Part shown: one piece after another, positions 1 to 8,228 of the stretch | Layout: every line of letters starts with the position of its first letter | Position numbering within the stretch: the first letter of the stretch is position 1 | Source: Bacteroidales bacterium | Lineage (GTDB): Bacteria; Bacteroidota; Bacteroidia; Bacteroidales; Lentimicrobiaceae | Length of the DNA: 64,000 bases | Reading direction: 5' to 3' | Assembly: GCA_016788045.1 (NCBI GenBank) | Contig: JAEUTG010000019.1 | Span: 1-64,000, forward strand | Position numbers and translations under genes: made by a program | Notes under the pieces: generated by a model | What the model was told of the DNA's origin: nothing | The model's database searches: none | Seen by the model: only the letters and a program-made list of their open reading frames with translations

Positions 1-298
1 CATTAGTCGAAAGGATTTGATGATTAAATATCAAATCAGGGGACATAACTGTATTAACAATTGGATTCGTAAATTTGGCTTATCAAAGCCCGAGCAATCG
101 GAGATTGATCTATTACGGACCATGAAAAAAGAGACAGAAAATTCAGCTAAAGAACAAGAACTTGAACTCAGGATCAAGCAATTGGAGGCTGCATTGGAAC
201 ATGAAAGGCTACGGACGCTGGCATTAAACACAATGATAGACATAGCCGAGCGTGATTTAAAAATTCCAATTAGAAAAAAGTCTGGAGCCAAACGGTAA
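1..298 (+). CDS. IS3-family transposase OrfA (N-terminus outside window)
   Basis: OrfA is the DNA-binding subunit of IS3 transposases and recognises the element ends. The reading frame is open from base 2 and encodes the C-terminal part of the helix-turn-helix (GHNCINNWIRKFG, as in the usual 'I..WIRKYG' motif) followed by a Glu/Lys-rich coiled coil (about residues 35-80), which in this family mediates multimerisation. The internal TTG at 17 is not the real start, since in-frame codons continue to the window edge. It ends at TAA 296-298. The A6G heptamer at 274-280 lies in its last codons and probably shifts a share of ribosomes into OrfB. Confidence 0.85.
   Translation, partial: ISRKDLMIKYQIRGHNCINNWIRKFGLSKPEQSEIDLLRTMKKETENSAKEQELELRIKQLEAALEHERLRTLALNTMIDIAERDLKIPIRKKSGAKR
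274..280 (+). promoter_or_regulatory. Programmed -1 frameshift heptamer A-AAA-AAG
   Basis: The heptamer sits exactly in the OrfA frame as X-XXY-YYZ (A 274, AAA 275-277, AAG 278-280). The -1 frame is open from 274 through the OrfB start at 331 to the OrfB stop. A slip here would make the OrfAB fusion that is the active transposase in IS3 elements. Sequence and phase are seen directly; the frameshift itself is inferred from the family. Confidence 0.75.
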
Positions 299-330
299 AA
301 GAGCTGCGCACCGAATGTCCCGGTCGGGAT

Positions 331-1245
331 ATGGAATCATTGTGCGACTTGTTTGGCAAGAGTAGGCAAGCCTACTATCAGCATTCAAAATACCATTATA
401 AGGAAGAGGTAAAGACAGAGATTTTACTTCAACTGGTTGAAAAAGAGCGTAAACTAATGCCCCTCCTTGGCGGGCGTAAACTGCTTGAGCGTATTCAATG
501 CCATCTTTCAGGAGAGCTTTGTATGGGCCGGGATTCGTTCTTTGATTTTCTGAGAGATGAAGGATTATTGGTACGAAAACGGCGCAATCGTGTCAGGACA
601 ACGTATAGCAATCATTGGTTACATAAATATCCCAACCTGATTAGGGGCTTTATCCCGCATAAAGCACATCAACTATGGGTAAGCGATATTACTTATATTG
701 AAACCAGTGAAGGATTTGGCTATCTGAACCTGGTCACTGATGCTTACTCAAGGAAGATTATTGGTTGGAAATTGGGGAAAACACTTGAAGCTAAACATAC
801 GGTAGCAGCCTTGCAAATGGCATTAAATCAACTTCCTAAAGGCACAGTCAATGTCATTCATCATTCTGATCGTGGAGTTCAATATTGTTGCGATGATTAT
901 GTTAAACTACTGAGGAAGAACCATTTTCAGATCAGCATGACAGAGAATGGAGACCCGCGTGAGAATGCAATAGCAGAGCGGATTAACGGCATATTAAAAA
1001 CTGAATGGTTGAATCTAATGAAGTTAGCTTCATTAGAACAAACAACAAAGGAGTTAAACCAAATTGTAAAAACCTATAATCAATGCAGACCACACGGAAG
1101 TCTGGACATGAATACGCCTGAATTTGCTCACAATCAATGCGGTGACTTCAAGAAGCATTGGAAGAACTATTATTACAATGCTGAAAAGGCGGAATTGAAA
1201 ATCAGTAGCTTTGCGTCGCCCAACAAAGCGATGGCGAAACTTTGA
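331..1245 (+). CDS. IS3-family transposase OrfB (DDE integrase)
   Basis: Catalytic subunit of the transposase, which cuts and joins element ends. It has an N-terminal HTH_21-like region (about residues 40-90) and an rve integrase core. The acidic triad can be read as D119 (WVSDITY), D180 (HHSDRGVQY) and E216 (AIAERINGILK), with the 35-residue D-E spacing expected of DD(35)E enzymes. The ATG at 331 gives a 304-residue free OrfB, but the frame is open back to 274, so the main product is probably the OrfAB fusion made by the frameshift. The frame is intact and no disabling change is seen, so the element may be active. Confidence 0.93.
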   Translation: MESLCDLFGKSRQAYYQHSKYHYKEEVKTEILLQLVEKERKLMPLLGGRKLLERIQCHLSGELCMGRDSFFDFLRDEGLLVRKRRNRVRTTYSNHWLHKYPNLIRGFIPHKAHQLWVSDITYIETSEGFGYLNLVTDAYSRKIIGWKLGKTLEAKHTVAALQMALNQLPKGTVNVIHHSDRGVQYCCDDYVKLLRKNHFQISMTENGDPRENAIAERINGILKTEWLNLMKLASLEQTTKELNQIVKTYNQCRPHGSLDMNTPEFAHNQCGDFKKHWKNYYYNAEKAELKISSFASPNKAMAKL

Positions 1246-1258
1246 ACCATTGCAATTT

Positions 1259-1292
1259 AAAACGGATGGGGTATCGAACCCCATTCCGTTTT
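1259..1292 (+). terminator. Hairpin after OrfB
   Basis: AAAACGGA-TGGGG (1259-1271) pairs with CCCCATTCCGTTTT (1279-1292), with one bulged base and a 7-base loop, 14 bases after the transposase stop. It lies inside the element and probably ends the transposase transcript, or blocks read-through. Confidence 0.55.
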
Positions 1293-1393
1293 AGCCCAAC
1301 AAAGCTCAAGCTCATCTTTACCCATTGAATCAAGAATGAAACGAAAATGAAGTATTAACCCAAAAAACTGTAAACAAATTTCAGGACGGTACA

Positions 1394-1479
1394 GTTATTT
1401 TTCATATGAAGTGACAGGAGATGAATGGCATCCGGTTGGTGGCTGTGTGTTTTTCGACATCAATACTGAATTGGAGTAG
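1394..1479 (+). pseudogene. C-terminal remnant of a gene interrupted by the IS
   Basis: Directly after the putative IS right end, one frame reads like protein up to TAG at 1477-1479; in-frame residues include YFSYEVTGDEWHPVGG and then CVFFDINTELE. There is no start codon or ribosome site, so this looks like the tail of a host gene whose 5' part lies left of the IS. I do not recognise the family. Reading it as a coding remnant is inference from amino-acid character only. Confidence 0.4.
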
Positions 1480-1768
1480 CCCTGTATTCGGGAAAAACGA
1501 AACGAAGTTACAGGGTACAATGCATGGAACCTGTCTGGCTGCCGACAGAGCTGGTAAACATGGAGCTGGTGGGGTGTTTTTCGGATACATTTCCAACTAA
1601 ATATTTTATCTTTGAAGCATAAGATTCTATTGATCAGGTTTATTGGTGAACTATTCCGGGAAAGGCCGGAGTGAGCACTGTTAATAATATGCAATCACTT
1701 GAATATTAAACTATTGCAATGATTGTTTAATCCAATCACAGGTAAATTATAACTCAACCATCAGGCAC
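1480..1768. other. Intergenic stretch before the barrel protein gene
   Basis: No convincing gene. A perfect TAnnTTTG box (TATCTTTG, 1607-1614) lies 155 bases before the next start codon and could serve as its -7 element with a long leader. Nothing else is seen. Confidence 0.4.
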
Positions 1769-2488
1769 ATGAAAAGAAATATTTTGGTTGTACTCATGTT
1801 TTTATCCTTCAATGTACTTCTGGCTGATAACCCATTTAAAGTTCAGATTTTAGGGGGCTTTGCTGTTCCATTTAAGAAATATGAAACCGGACTGGCGCTG
1901 ACACAGACATACGAGAGCCTTAAATTCCGACCGGGTGGCTTATTTGATTATGGCCTTAAGATTGGCTATGAACTTAATCCTAAAGTTGAAGCAGTTTTTA
2001 AAATACACTATCAGATTTCACATTTATCACCCGCTGCATCCAATGTTGATGACAGGTTCACGAAATTGATGCTTCAACCTGAGGTATTGTATATTGTCAA
2101 CGTAACAAAAAGTGTAAAATTTAAATATGGTGTTGGATTGTCTTACGCAATTAATCCGTTATTTGACATAGATGCTACTCAAATCAAAGGCGGAGCACAC
2201 AATATCTTTCACTTTAAAAACTCCATGGGGTTTGCTTTAACTGCAGAACATGAAATTTATCTCCGGAAGAAAAAGAACCTTTCATTTGTAACAGGTTTTT
2301 CCTTCAGATATAATATGTTAGAGGTTGACCATGTAATCTCGGATGGCAATCCTGCAGATATTGATTATTTCCCTTCGGGCTTTGGCAATAACCTGAAGAA
2401 GTTAAATGCAAGCGGCCTCGATATAACCCTGGGAGTGTGCTACCATTTTGAACTTGCTGGCAAACATAGAGTTTATGAATACGAATAA
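1769..2488 (+). CDS. Outer membrane beta-barrel protein (porin-like)
   Basis: The 239-residue product begins with a clear Sec signal peptide (Lys-Arg, then a hydrophobic core, cleavage near residue 19, ...VLLADN). The mature part alternates hydrophobic and polar residues in strands separated by short turns, as in small 8-stranded outer membrane barrels of the OmpW/PorT-like 'outer membrane protein beta-barrel domain' type, with repeated aromatic girdle residues. It ends HRVYEYE rather than in the usual terminal Phe or Tyr. It stands alone between intergenic stretches. Family level is the limit; ligand and function are not visible. Confidence 0.7.
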   Translation: MKRNILVVLMFLSFNVLLADNPFKVQILGGFAVPFKKYETGLALTQTYESLKFRPGGLFDYGLKIGYELNPKVEAVFKIHYQISHLSPAASNVDDRFTKLMLQPEVLYIVNVTKSVKFKYGVGLSYAINPLFDIDATQIKGGAHNIFHFKNSMGFALTAEHEIYLRKKKNLSFVTGFSFRYNMLEVDHVISDGNPADIDYFPSGFGNNLKKLNASGLDITLGVCYHFELAGKHRVYEYE

Positions 2489-2887
2489 GGCACAGAAGTC
2501 TGTTAAAATGCCATCCGGCTTTAGAGGTATCCATACTGAGATTTCTTATCCTGTCTTTTAAAATTTAGACGAAGTGACATTGGCACAGGGCGCAGCGCCC
2601 AGAGCAACATTTTGCATCAACCGGGGTTACCGGTATCTGTAGTGAAAAAAAGAAACTCACTGCCAAAGGGACTCATTGTCAAAAACCTTGTTTGGGGTAA
2701 TACTCCAGTTGTTTTAAAATCCTGCCTTCGCGTGCGTGTGAACTTTTCCAATCCGGCTATAGGCACAGCCTGTTTTATCCTTATATTCCTGTTCAGGCAG
2801 TTTTTTATCGGCTTTCCCATGAATTTCCATTAAATCCTTATATTTGAGCATAAAAGCAAACCGTATTTTCAACTTAAAAACAATTGT
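2489..2887. other. Intergenic region with a small GC-rich palindrome
   Basis: No supported gene. Short ORFs exist on both strands (2612-2833 plus, 2617-2820 minus) but lack start signals or recognisable domains. A perfect palindrome GGGCGCAGCGCCC lies at about 2588-2600. The minus-strand reading of 2617-2820 looks faintly protein-like and could be a decayed gene. Confidence 0.4.
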
Positions 2888-3436
2888 ATGGTCGTGTTAA
2901 TTCTGGCCGGAGGAGTTGCTCTGGTGGTAATCTATGGTATTGTGGTTTATAACGAACTGGTAAAGGAATCCATTCTGGTTAAGGAAGGCTGGAGTGGCAT
3001 TGGTACGTTTCTGCAGCAGCGACTTGACCTGATTCCCAATCTGGTGGAGACCGTGAAAGGTTATGCCGGTCATGAAAACAAAACGCTCACCGATGTTACC
3101 AGAGCACGCAACGAATCTCTGTCGGCCCTCACGCCGGAAGCTCAGATGGAAGCTGCACGCAATATGAATGCAGCTCTGCTCAACTTTAAGTCCCTTACTG
3201 AACAGTATCCTGACCTGAAAGCCGACAGCAGTTTTCTTCAGCTGCAGCAGCAGCTGGCTGATATGGAAGAGAAGATAAACCAGAGCCGCCGGTATTACAA
3301 CGGTACAGTCAGGGAGTTCAACCAAAGCATTGCAGTTTTCCCGAAGAACCTGATCGCCGGAATGTTCGGATTCAAGGAGGCGACCTTTTTTGCTGAAGAT
3401 CCGGCTTCACAAACCGCTCCGAAGGTTTCTTTCTGA
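2888..3436 (+). CDS. lemA: LemA family membrane protein
   Basis: The 182-residue protein has the LemA layout: an N-terminal transmembrane helix (about residues 1-20) with a very short extracytoplasmic tip, then a long helical bundle. Family landmarks are RLDLIPNLVETVKGYAGHE after the first helix and RRYYNGTVREFNQ near residue 140, followed by a hydrophobic FPKNLIAGMFGF segment. The biochemical role of LemA is unsettled. The next gene, a DUF2207 protein 16 bases downstream, is a frequent partner, so the two probably form one membrane complex and one transcript. The ATG at 2888 begins just before the membrane helix, as expected. Confidence 0.93.
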   Translation: MVVLILAGGVALVVIYGIVVYNELVKESILVKEGWSGIGTFLQQRLDLIPNLVETVKGYAGHENKTLTDVTRARNESLSALTPEAQMEAARNMNAALLNFKSLTEQYPDLKADSSFLQLQQQLADMEEKINQSRRYYNGTVREFNQSIAVFPKNLIAGMFGFKEATFFAEDPASQTAPKVSF

Positions 3437-3452
3437 CATTAACGGCTGAATC

Positions 3453-5603
3453 ATGAAAATTCTTTCGCATAAGACCGGGAGTTCAACCCTGATCGTCCTG
3501 ATCCTGTTCTTTAGTATCCTGCCGGGTCTGATGGCAGCAGAAATGCCTTATACCAGATCTTCGGCAGCCTACTTCAATGAAGCTGAGCTGCGACAGTCCA
3601 TCCGGGAGGCATCTGCCGGTGTGGCTTCGGATAACGGAATTCCGGAAAGCCTCTTCAATTTTATCTACCCTGAGTATGAAGCACGGGTTCATGAAATCAG
3701 CCGCCCTTACATCGTCAAGCGTTTCCGCTGGCTCGAAGAGGGGCTTTTTACCAAACCGGCACCTGGAACTCCGGCTTTTCAAAAACGCAGAACAGCGTAT
3801 GCCAACGAGCTACGCAGGGGAGTGACCGAGGCCATGCTGAGCGACTCAGTGCTGGTTGGAGCCTTGCTGACCAGAAACGAATCGGACCGCATACTGATTT
3901 TTCATTCCGACATCGTGATCTCAGGCAGCGGTACCATCCGGGTAGCCGAAGAAATAACAGTCTATAACGGAGATGGAAGTTTCAACAGTGAGAATGATGA
4001 AATCAAACGCGGTATCGTCAGAACATTCCCCACGGTCTATCGCGATGCCTATGGATTGCTGAACATAGTTCCATTCCGCATCATTGAAATAACCCGCGAC
4101 GGGCAGCCGGAGCCCTATCACACCGAACGGGCGGAAAACGGGACAGTTGTTTATCTGGGAGATGCTTCTTATTATCTTGATCGTGGATTATACCGCTACC
4201 GCATAGAATATGAAACGGACGATCAGTTGATTTTTCATCCTGATAAGGACGAATTTTACTGGAATGTTACCGGGAATGGCTGGTCCTTTGTGATTGAAAA
4301 AGCAGGTTGTTCTATACGGTTTCCCGAAAAAGCAGAGATTACTGAATTTCAGTGTTATACCGGTGCTCAGGGTTCCACCGGGAACCTGTGCTCTGCCACA
4401 CCGGTTGATCGCACACAGATTCACTTTGCTTCGCAAGGGGCATTGTCAGCATGGGAAGGGCTCACCGTAGCTGTTTCCATACAGAAAGGTGTGTTAGCTG
4501 AGCCTTCATCCACCAGCCGTTTCCTTGATCTGGTTGCTGACAATTATATCCTGCCGGTGCTGATTGTCGTGCTGTTGCTGCTGTTTATTTTCAATTATAT
4601 CAGCTGGGTAAGGGTTGGGCGTGATCCTGCTGCCGGCACCATAATTCCGCAGTTCTCACCTCCGGCAGAGATGTCACCGGCCGATACCGGTTACCTGCTA
4701 CACCAGAAGTTCAGGCCCGAATTATTTACTGCGGCCCTTGTGGATTGTGCCGTTCAAAGGGCAATAGATATTGAAGCAGGCTCGGAGGGAAAGATTTTTA
4801 AAAGCAGGTATTATCGCTTTACCGCTCCCGCCGAGCCCCCCGAAGGGGTAACGCTTGGCCGCCTGGAACAATGGTATGGATTCAGTGCAGACGATCTTTA
4901 TGATGAAAAAGCTGTCAAAGGTGAGTACAATCCTTCCCTGGAGGCTGTATTGATTCGTTTTAAAACAGCCCTCGAAGGGAGATTGCTGATCAGAAAAGGC
5001 ATTAAAAATACCTTCAAGGGAATGTTTGCCCTTAACCAGGGCCCGGTCGGATTTGGCGTGTTGCTGATTATTTTATCGGCTGTGGCGGCAGGAATCATCC
5101 TGATGAAGTATTCAACTCCTGTACTGATTCTGTACAGCGTGCTGATACTCGTGCTTTGCATATTGGTTCAGGTGGTTTTTGGAAGGATTATGAGCGCTTA
5201 CACCCCCGAAGGCCGGAAAGTTCTGGATCATGTACTTGGATTTAAGATGTACCTGGAAACCGCTGAGCAAAGGCGCTTTGATGCACTGAACCCTCCTGAG
5301 ATTGACCTCAGTCTGTTCGAAAAATATCTGCCGTATGCGATTGCACTCGGGTGTGAAAACGAATGGGCTTCAAAGTTTGACAATGTATTGCAACAGGCTC
5401 AGCAGCGGGGGTATCAGCCTGTTTACTTCCGGGGTTTCGGGACCAGCAGCTTTTCCGCTTCTGAGTTTACGGGTGGCCTGGGATCTTCCTTTTCAGGGAC
5501 CATCTCCTCCTCCTCTACAGCTCCTTCACAAAGTTCCGGTGGCAGTGGCGGCGGTGGAAGTTCCGGCGGTGGCGGCGGCGGTGGTGGCGGCGGTGGATGG
5601 TAA
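3453..5603 (+). CDS. DUF2207 family membrane protein with poly-Gly tail
   Basis: The 716-residue protein has a signal peptide (residues 1-29), a long extracytoplasmic N-terminal domain (DUF2207), a membrane helix near residues 366-388 (YILPVLIVVLLLLFIFNYI), a cytoplasmic segment, and a second hydrophobic pair near 530-575 (GVLLIILSAVAAGIIL, then VLILYSVLILVLCILVQ). It ends in a Ser/Gly tail whose last 25 residues are nearly all Gly, closing with Trp; such a tail is typical of DUF2207 proteins. Linked to lemA by 16 bases. Function is unknown; a role in the envelope with LemA is an inference from their repeated pairing. Confidence 0.9.
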   Translation: MKILSHKTGSSTLIVLILFFSILPGLMAAEMPYTRSSAAYFNEAELRQSIREASAGVASDNGIPESLFNFIYPEYEARVHEISRPYIVKRFRWLEEGLFTKPAPGTPAFQKRRTAYANELRRGVTEAMLSDSVLVGALLTRNESDRILIFHSDIVISGSGTIRVAEEITVYNGDGSFNSENDEIKRGIVRTFPTVYRDAYGLLNIVPFRIIEITRDGQPEPYHTERAENGTVVYLGDASYYLDRGLYRYRIEYETDDQLIFHPDKDEFYWNVTGNGWSFVIEKAGCSIRFPEKAEITEFQCYTGAQGSTGNLCSATPVDRTQIHFASQGALSAWEGLTVAVSIQKGVLAEPSSTSRFLDLVADNYILPVLIVVLLLLFIFNYISWVRVGRDPAAGTIIPQFSPPAEMSPADTGYLLHQKFRPELFTAALVDCAVQRAIDIEAGSEGKIFKSRYYRFTAPAEPPEGVTLGRLEQWYGFSADDLYDEKAVKGEYNPSLEAVLIRFKTALEGRLLIRKGIKNTFKGMFALNQGPVGFGVLLIILSAVAAGIILMKYSTPVLILYSVLILVLCILVQVVFGRIMSAYTPEGRKVLDHVLGFKMYLETAEQRRFDALNPPEIDLSLFEKYLPYAIALGCENEWASKFDNVLQQAQQRGYQPVYFRGFGTSSFSASEFTGGLGSSFSGTISSSSTAPSQSSGGSGGGGSSGGGGGGGGGGGW

Positions 5604-5683
5604 CCCCAGCGCAGAATCCGGATAACAATGCAGGCAGTTTGCCGTTACACTGTCATGACTGAATATCCGATCTTTGTAACCTA

Positions 5684-7231
5684 ATGCAGATCATAATGAA
5701 TATCCGTAAACTGTTAAAGCCCCGGGTTACCAACATCTACCAGCAGAAAAAGACCTGGAAGCGGTGGTTGTTTTTCGTCGCTTTGATGATCGTTAGTGTG
5801 TCGCTCTGGTACACCAATATGCTGGTAAAGAACATTGCCCGTGACGAACGCAGTAAAATCACTACCTGGGCCAATGCCATTCAGCGGAGGGCCAGTCTGG
5901 TGAATTATACCAGTCAGTTTTTCGACCAGATCCGCACCGAAGAGCGCAAAAGGGTTGAACTGCTTGCCGAAACAACCGTTAAAATTCCCACCACCGAAGA
6001 TGACGAAGCCCTCGGCATTTACCTGAAAATTGTCGAGAGCAATACCACCATCCCTGTGATCCTTGCCAATGAAAAAGGCCAGATTGACCAGGTGAAAAAT
6101 GTTGACTTTGATCCGGATACAGTACCGGAAATGACCCCTGAACTGCTGAAAGAGTTCTCAGAGTACCCGCCGATCGTGCTGGATTACTACCATGGCAATC
6201 ATGTTTACCTGTATTACAAGGAATCGCACCTCTTTTCCGAACTCAAGGTGGTGATCGATGACCTGGTTGAATCTTTTTTCAGTGAGGTCGTCAACAATTC
6301 GGCTTCGGTTCCGGTAATCATCACCGACAGCACCCGCACTGAAGTCATTGCCTGGGGCAAACTGGATTCCACACGGGTAAACGATCCGGTATACATCAAA
6401 ACAACCGTTGAAGCCATGGCTTCGGTCAATGAACCCATCGTTATCAATATTACCGGCAGTAAGCACTATATTTTTTACGAAGATTCATTCCTGCTCACCC
6501 AACTCAGGTTTTTTCCCTATATACAACTTGCCATCATCAGCATTTTTCTGCTGGTTTCCTACCTGCTGTTCAACATTGCCAGACGGTCTGAACAGAATCA
6601 GGTTTGGGTTGGCCTTGCCAAGGAAACAGCTCACCAGCTCGGCACTCCGCTCTCGTCGATGATGGCCTGGGTTGAATACCTGAAAACCAAAGATGTAGGC
6701 AGTGAAACCATCGACGAACTGCAAAAGGATGTCAACCGGCTGAACACCATTACGGAGCGGTTTTCAAAGATCGGCTCCTCAGCCAACCTGAAACCAGAGA
6801 ATATCGTTGAAGTGGTATACAATTCCATCGATTACCTGAAGAAACGAACCTCCAGTAAGGTGAATTTCAACATCCAGCCGGTCAGAACATCGGTAATTCT
6901 TACCCAACTGAACTATCAGCTCTTCGACTGGGTAATTGAAAATCTGGTGAAAAATGCGGTGGATGCCATGGCGGGTCAGGGGGATATTGTGGTGCAGATA
7001 ACCGAGGAAGAAAAGTTTGTCGTGGTCGACATCTCCGATACCGGAAAGGGCATCCCCAAAAAGATGCAACGCACCATTTTTAACCCGGGATATACCAGCA
7101 AACAGCGGGGGTGGGGCCTCGGGCTTTCGCTGGCTCAACGCATCATCCGCGATATCCACGATGGAAAGATCTTTGTAAAATCATCCCTTCCCGGCAAAGG
7201 CACCACCTTCAGAATCATGCTACGCAGGTAG
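5684..7231 (+). CDS. Membrane sensor histidine kinase, orphan
   Basis: A 515-residue kinase with membrane helices near residues 27-45 and 272-297 enclosing an extracytoplasmic sensor region of about 225 residues. The phosphoacceptor box is AHQLGTPLSSMMAW with His317. The ATPase domain shows the N box (LVKNAVDAM), G1 box DTGKGIP (452-458) and G2 box GWGLGLSLAQ (from 476). Either ATG 5684 or ATG 5696 may be the start. No response regulator is adjacent; the next genes run on the other strand. The sensor domain has no family I recognise, so the signal is unknown. Confidence 0.92.
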   Translation: MQIIMNIRKLLKPRVTNIYQQKKTWKRWLFFVALMIVSVSLWYTNMLVKNIARDERSKITTWANAIQRRASLVNYTSQFFDQIRTEERKRVELLAETTVKIPTTEDDEALGIYLKIVESNTTIPVILANEKGQIDQVKNVDFDPDTVPEMTPELLKEFSEYPPIVLDYYHGNHVYLYYKESHLFSELKVVIDDLVESFFSEVVNNSASVPVIITDSTRTEVIAWGKLDSTRVNDPVYIKTTVEAMASVNEPIVINITGSKHYIFYEDSFLLTQLRFFPYIQLAIISIFLLVSYLLFNIARRSEQNQVWVGLAKETAHQLGTPLSSMMAWVEYLKTKDVGSETIDELQKDVNRLNTITERFSKIGSSANLKPENIVEVVYNSIDYLKKRTSSKVNFNIQPVRTSVILTQLNYQLFDWVIENLVKNAVDAMAGQGDIVVQITEEEKFVVVDISDTGKGIPKKMQRTIFNPGYTSKQRGWGLGLSLAQRIIRDIHDGKIFVKSSLPGKGTTFRIMLRR

Positions 7232-7249
7232 GGTTCAGCCCGCGGCTTA

Positions 7250-7717
7250 CTATTCAATCACTTTAAAACTGATGCCTTTCAGGGTCTGCCATCCCGATTT
7301 GTCGGTGAGCCTCACCATCATGTGATAATCCCCTGTATCGGCGTCTGCCGGGACAGTGATTTCGACTTCAGCGAGATAAGCTTTTAAACCGGAAGGAATA
7401 TCGTATTCCCCGATCAGCCGGAAAGGGTTTACCGGATCTTTGACCGGATCGAGTTCACACGGAACCGGATCGGTGCTGTGGGTGTGGTGGTCGAAGTTGT
7501 TGTGGATGTCGAGACTGAAAGCGCCCAATTCTTCGTTGTCGCTCAGTTGAGCCACAAAGGTGAAACTCCCGCCACGGGTTACTTCATCGCAGTTCATCGG
7601 GAAGCCGCCGCAGCAATCCATTTTTATCTCCGGGTAGATGTCGTCTTTTTCTTCCTTGGTACATGAGGTAATGAAGACCAAAGAAAGAATGATTAAAGCA
7701 GATAGAATGTGTTTCAT
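7250..7717 (-). CDS. DUF4625 lipoprotein, last gene of the metal-uptake cluster
   Basis: A lipoprotein with signal peptide and lipobox (FITSC, Cys19) from the ATG at 7717; the longer frame to 7741 adds eight residues without signal character. The mature domain is an Ig-like/DUF4625 fold ending in a strand pattern 'GDYHMMVRLTDKSGW'. It carries a His-rich patch (HNNFDHHTHSTD) and a paired Cys region (MDCCGG, MNCDE), plausible metal ligands. It lies 57 bases after a second DUF4625 gene and in one strand-wise cluster with a TonB receptor and a Fur-family regulator. A role in capturing metal at the outer membrane is inferred; the domain's biochemistry is unknown to me. Confidence 0.82.
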   Translation of the reverse strand: MKHILSALIILSLVFITSCTKEEKDDIYPEIKMDCCGGFPMNCDEVTRGGSFTFVAQLSDNEELGAFSLDIHNNFDHHTHSTDPVPCELDPVKDPVNPFRLIGEYDIPSGLKAYLAEVEITVPADADTGDYHMMVRLTDKSGWQTLKGISFKVIE

Positions 7718-7774
7718 GACTTTTTGAGTTGACCGGGACATTCTTCAGTTGAATGTCCCGGTTTGATGAGAAAA

Positions 7775-8215
7775 TTAAACAGCAGGTGCCAGTATTTCAA
7801 GTTCCGCTTCCTTTTCGGTGCGGTTGCCCTCCATATCGGTAACCATGATATGGAAGTGATAATCACCCGCTTCAGCAGTGGCAGGGATATCAATGTGCTC
7901 ATGGAAATCGATGTTTTTGGCTCCGGTATAGTTGGTTGTATAGGTGCTATCGTATTCCCATTCTTCATCCACAAGGATGGTTTTCAAATGATCACCCTCA
8001 TGATGAATGGTTACACGTACATCCGACACCTTACCTTCAGCGAAGATTTCAGCATCAACATGAAGATCTTCACCGATCACTGCAGTTCCGCTGTTGTCAT
8101 ATCCCAGTTCAAATACGGTGAATTCAGGGGCTTTGATCTCCTCGTCTTTCTTACAAGAGGTGATGATGAATGAAAAGGCAATTGTTGCAATGAACAAAGT
8201 TTTAAAGTATTTCAT
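7775..8215 (-). CDS. DUF4625 lipoprotein, paralogue
   Basis: Begins at ATG 8215 (MKYFKTLF), giving a signal peptide with lipobox IITSC (Cys21). The mature domain shares with its neighbour the C-terminal motif 'AGDYHFHIMVTDMEGN' and a histidine cluster (VTIHHEGDHLK, then NIDFHEHIDIP). The two proteins appear to be diverged duplicates. It starts 13 bases after the TonB-receptor stop, so it is almost surely cotranscribed. It is probably exposed on the outer membrane as an accessory to the receptor; metal binding is inferred from the His clusters and the regulator, and is not shown. Confidence 0.83.
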   Translation of the reverse strand: MKYFKTLFIATIAFSFIITSCKKDEEIKAPEFTVFELGYDNSGTAVIGEDLHVDAEIFAEGKVSDVRVTIHHEGDHLKTILVDEEWEYDSTYTTNYTGAKNIDFHEHIDIPATAEAGDYHFHIMVTDMEGNRTEKEAELEILAPAV

Positions 8216-8228
8216 TGTTTTTGGTTTT

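Larger units (their letters stand above)
1..1393 (+). mobile_element. IS3-family insertion sequence, left end outside the window
   Basis: Two overlapping-frame transposase genes of IS3 type (OrfA helix-turn-helix, OrfB DDE integrase) lie here with no other gene between them and the next host sequence. The left end is cut by the window. The right end is placed at about 1393, where the stretch 1369-1393 begins TGTAAACAAATTTC and ends GGTACA; this looks like an IS3-type right terminal repeat because its complement starts TGTACC. The right boundary is inferred, since the left inverted repeat cannot be seen for comparison. Confidence 0.8.

Noticed and set aside
2612..2833. Overlapping small ORFs on both strands (2612-2833 plus and 2617-2820 minus)
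   Set aside because: No start signal, no domain, composition unlike neighbours. At most a decayed gene, so not called.
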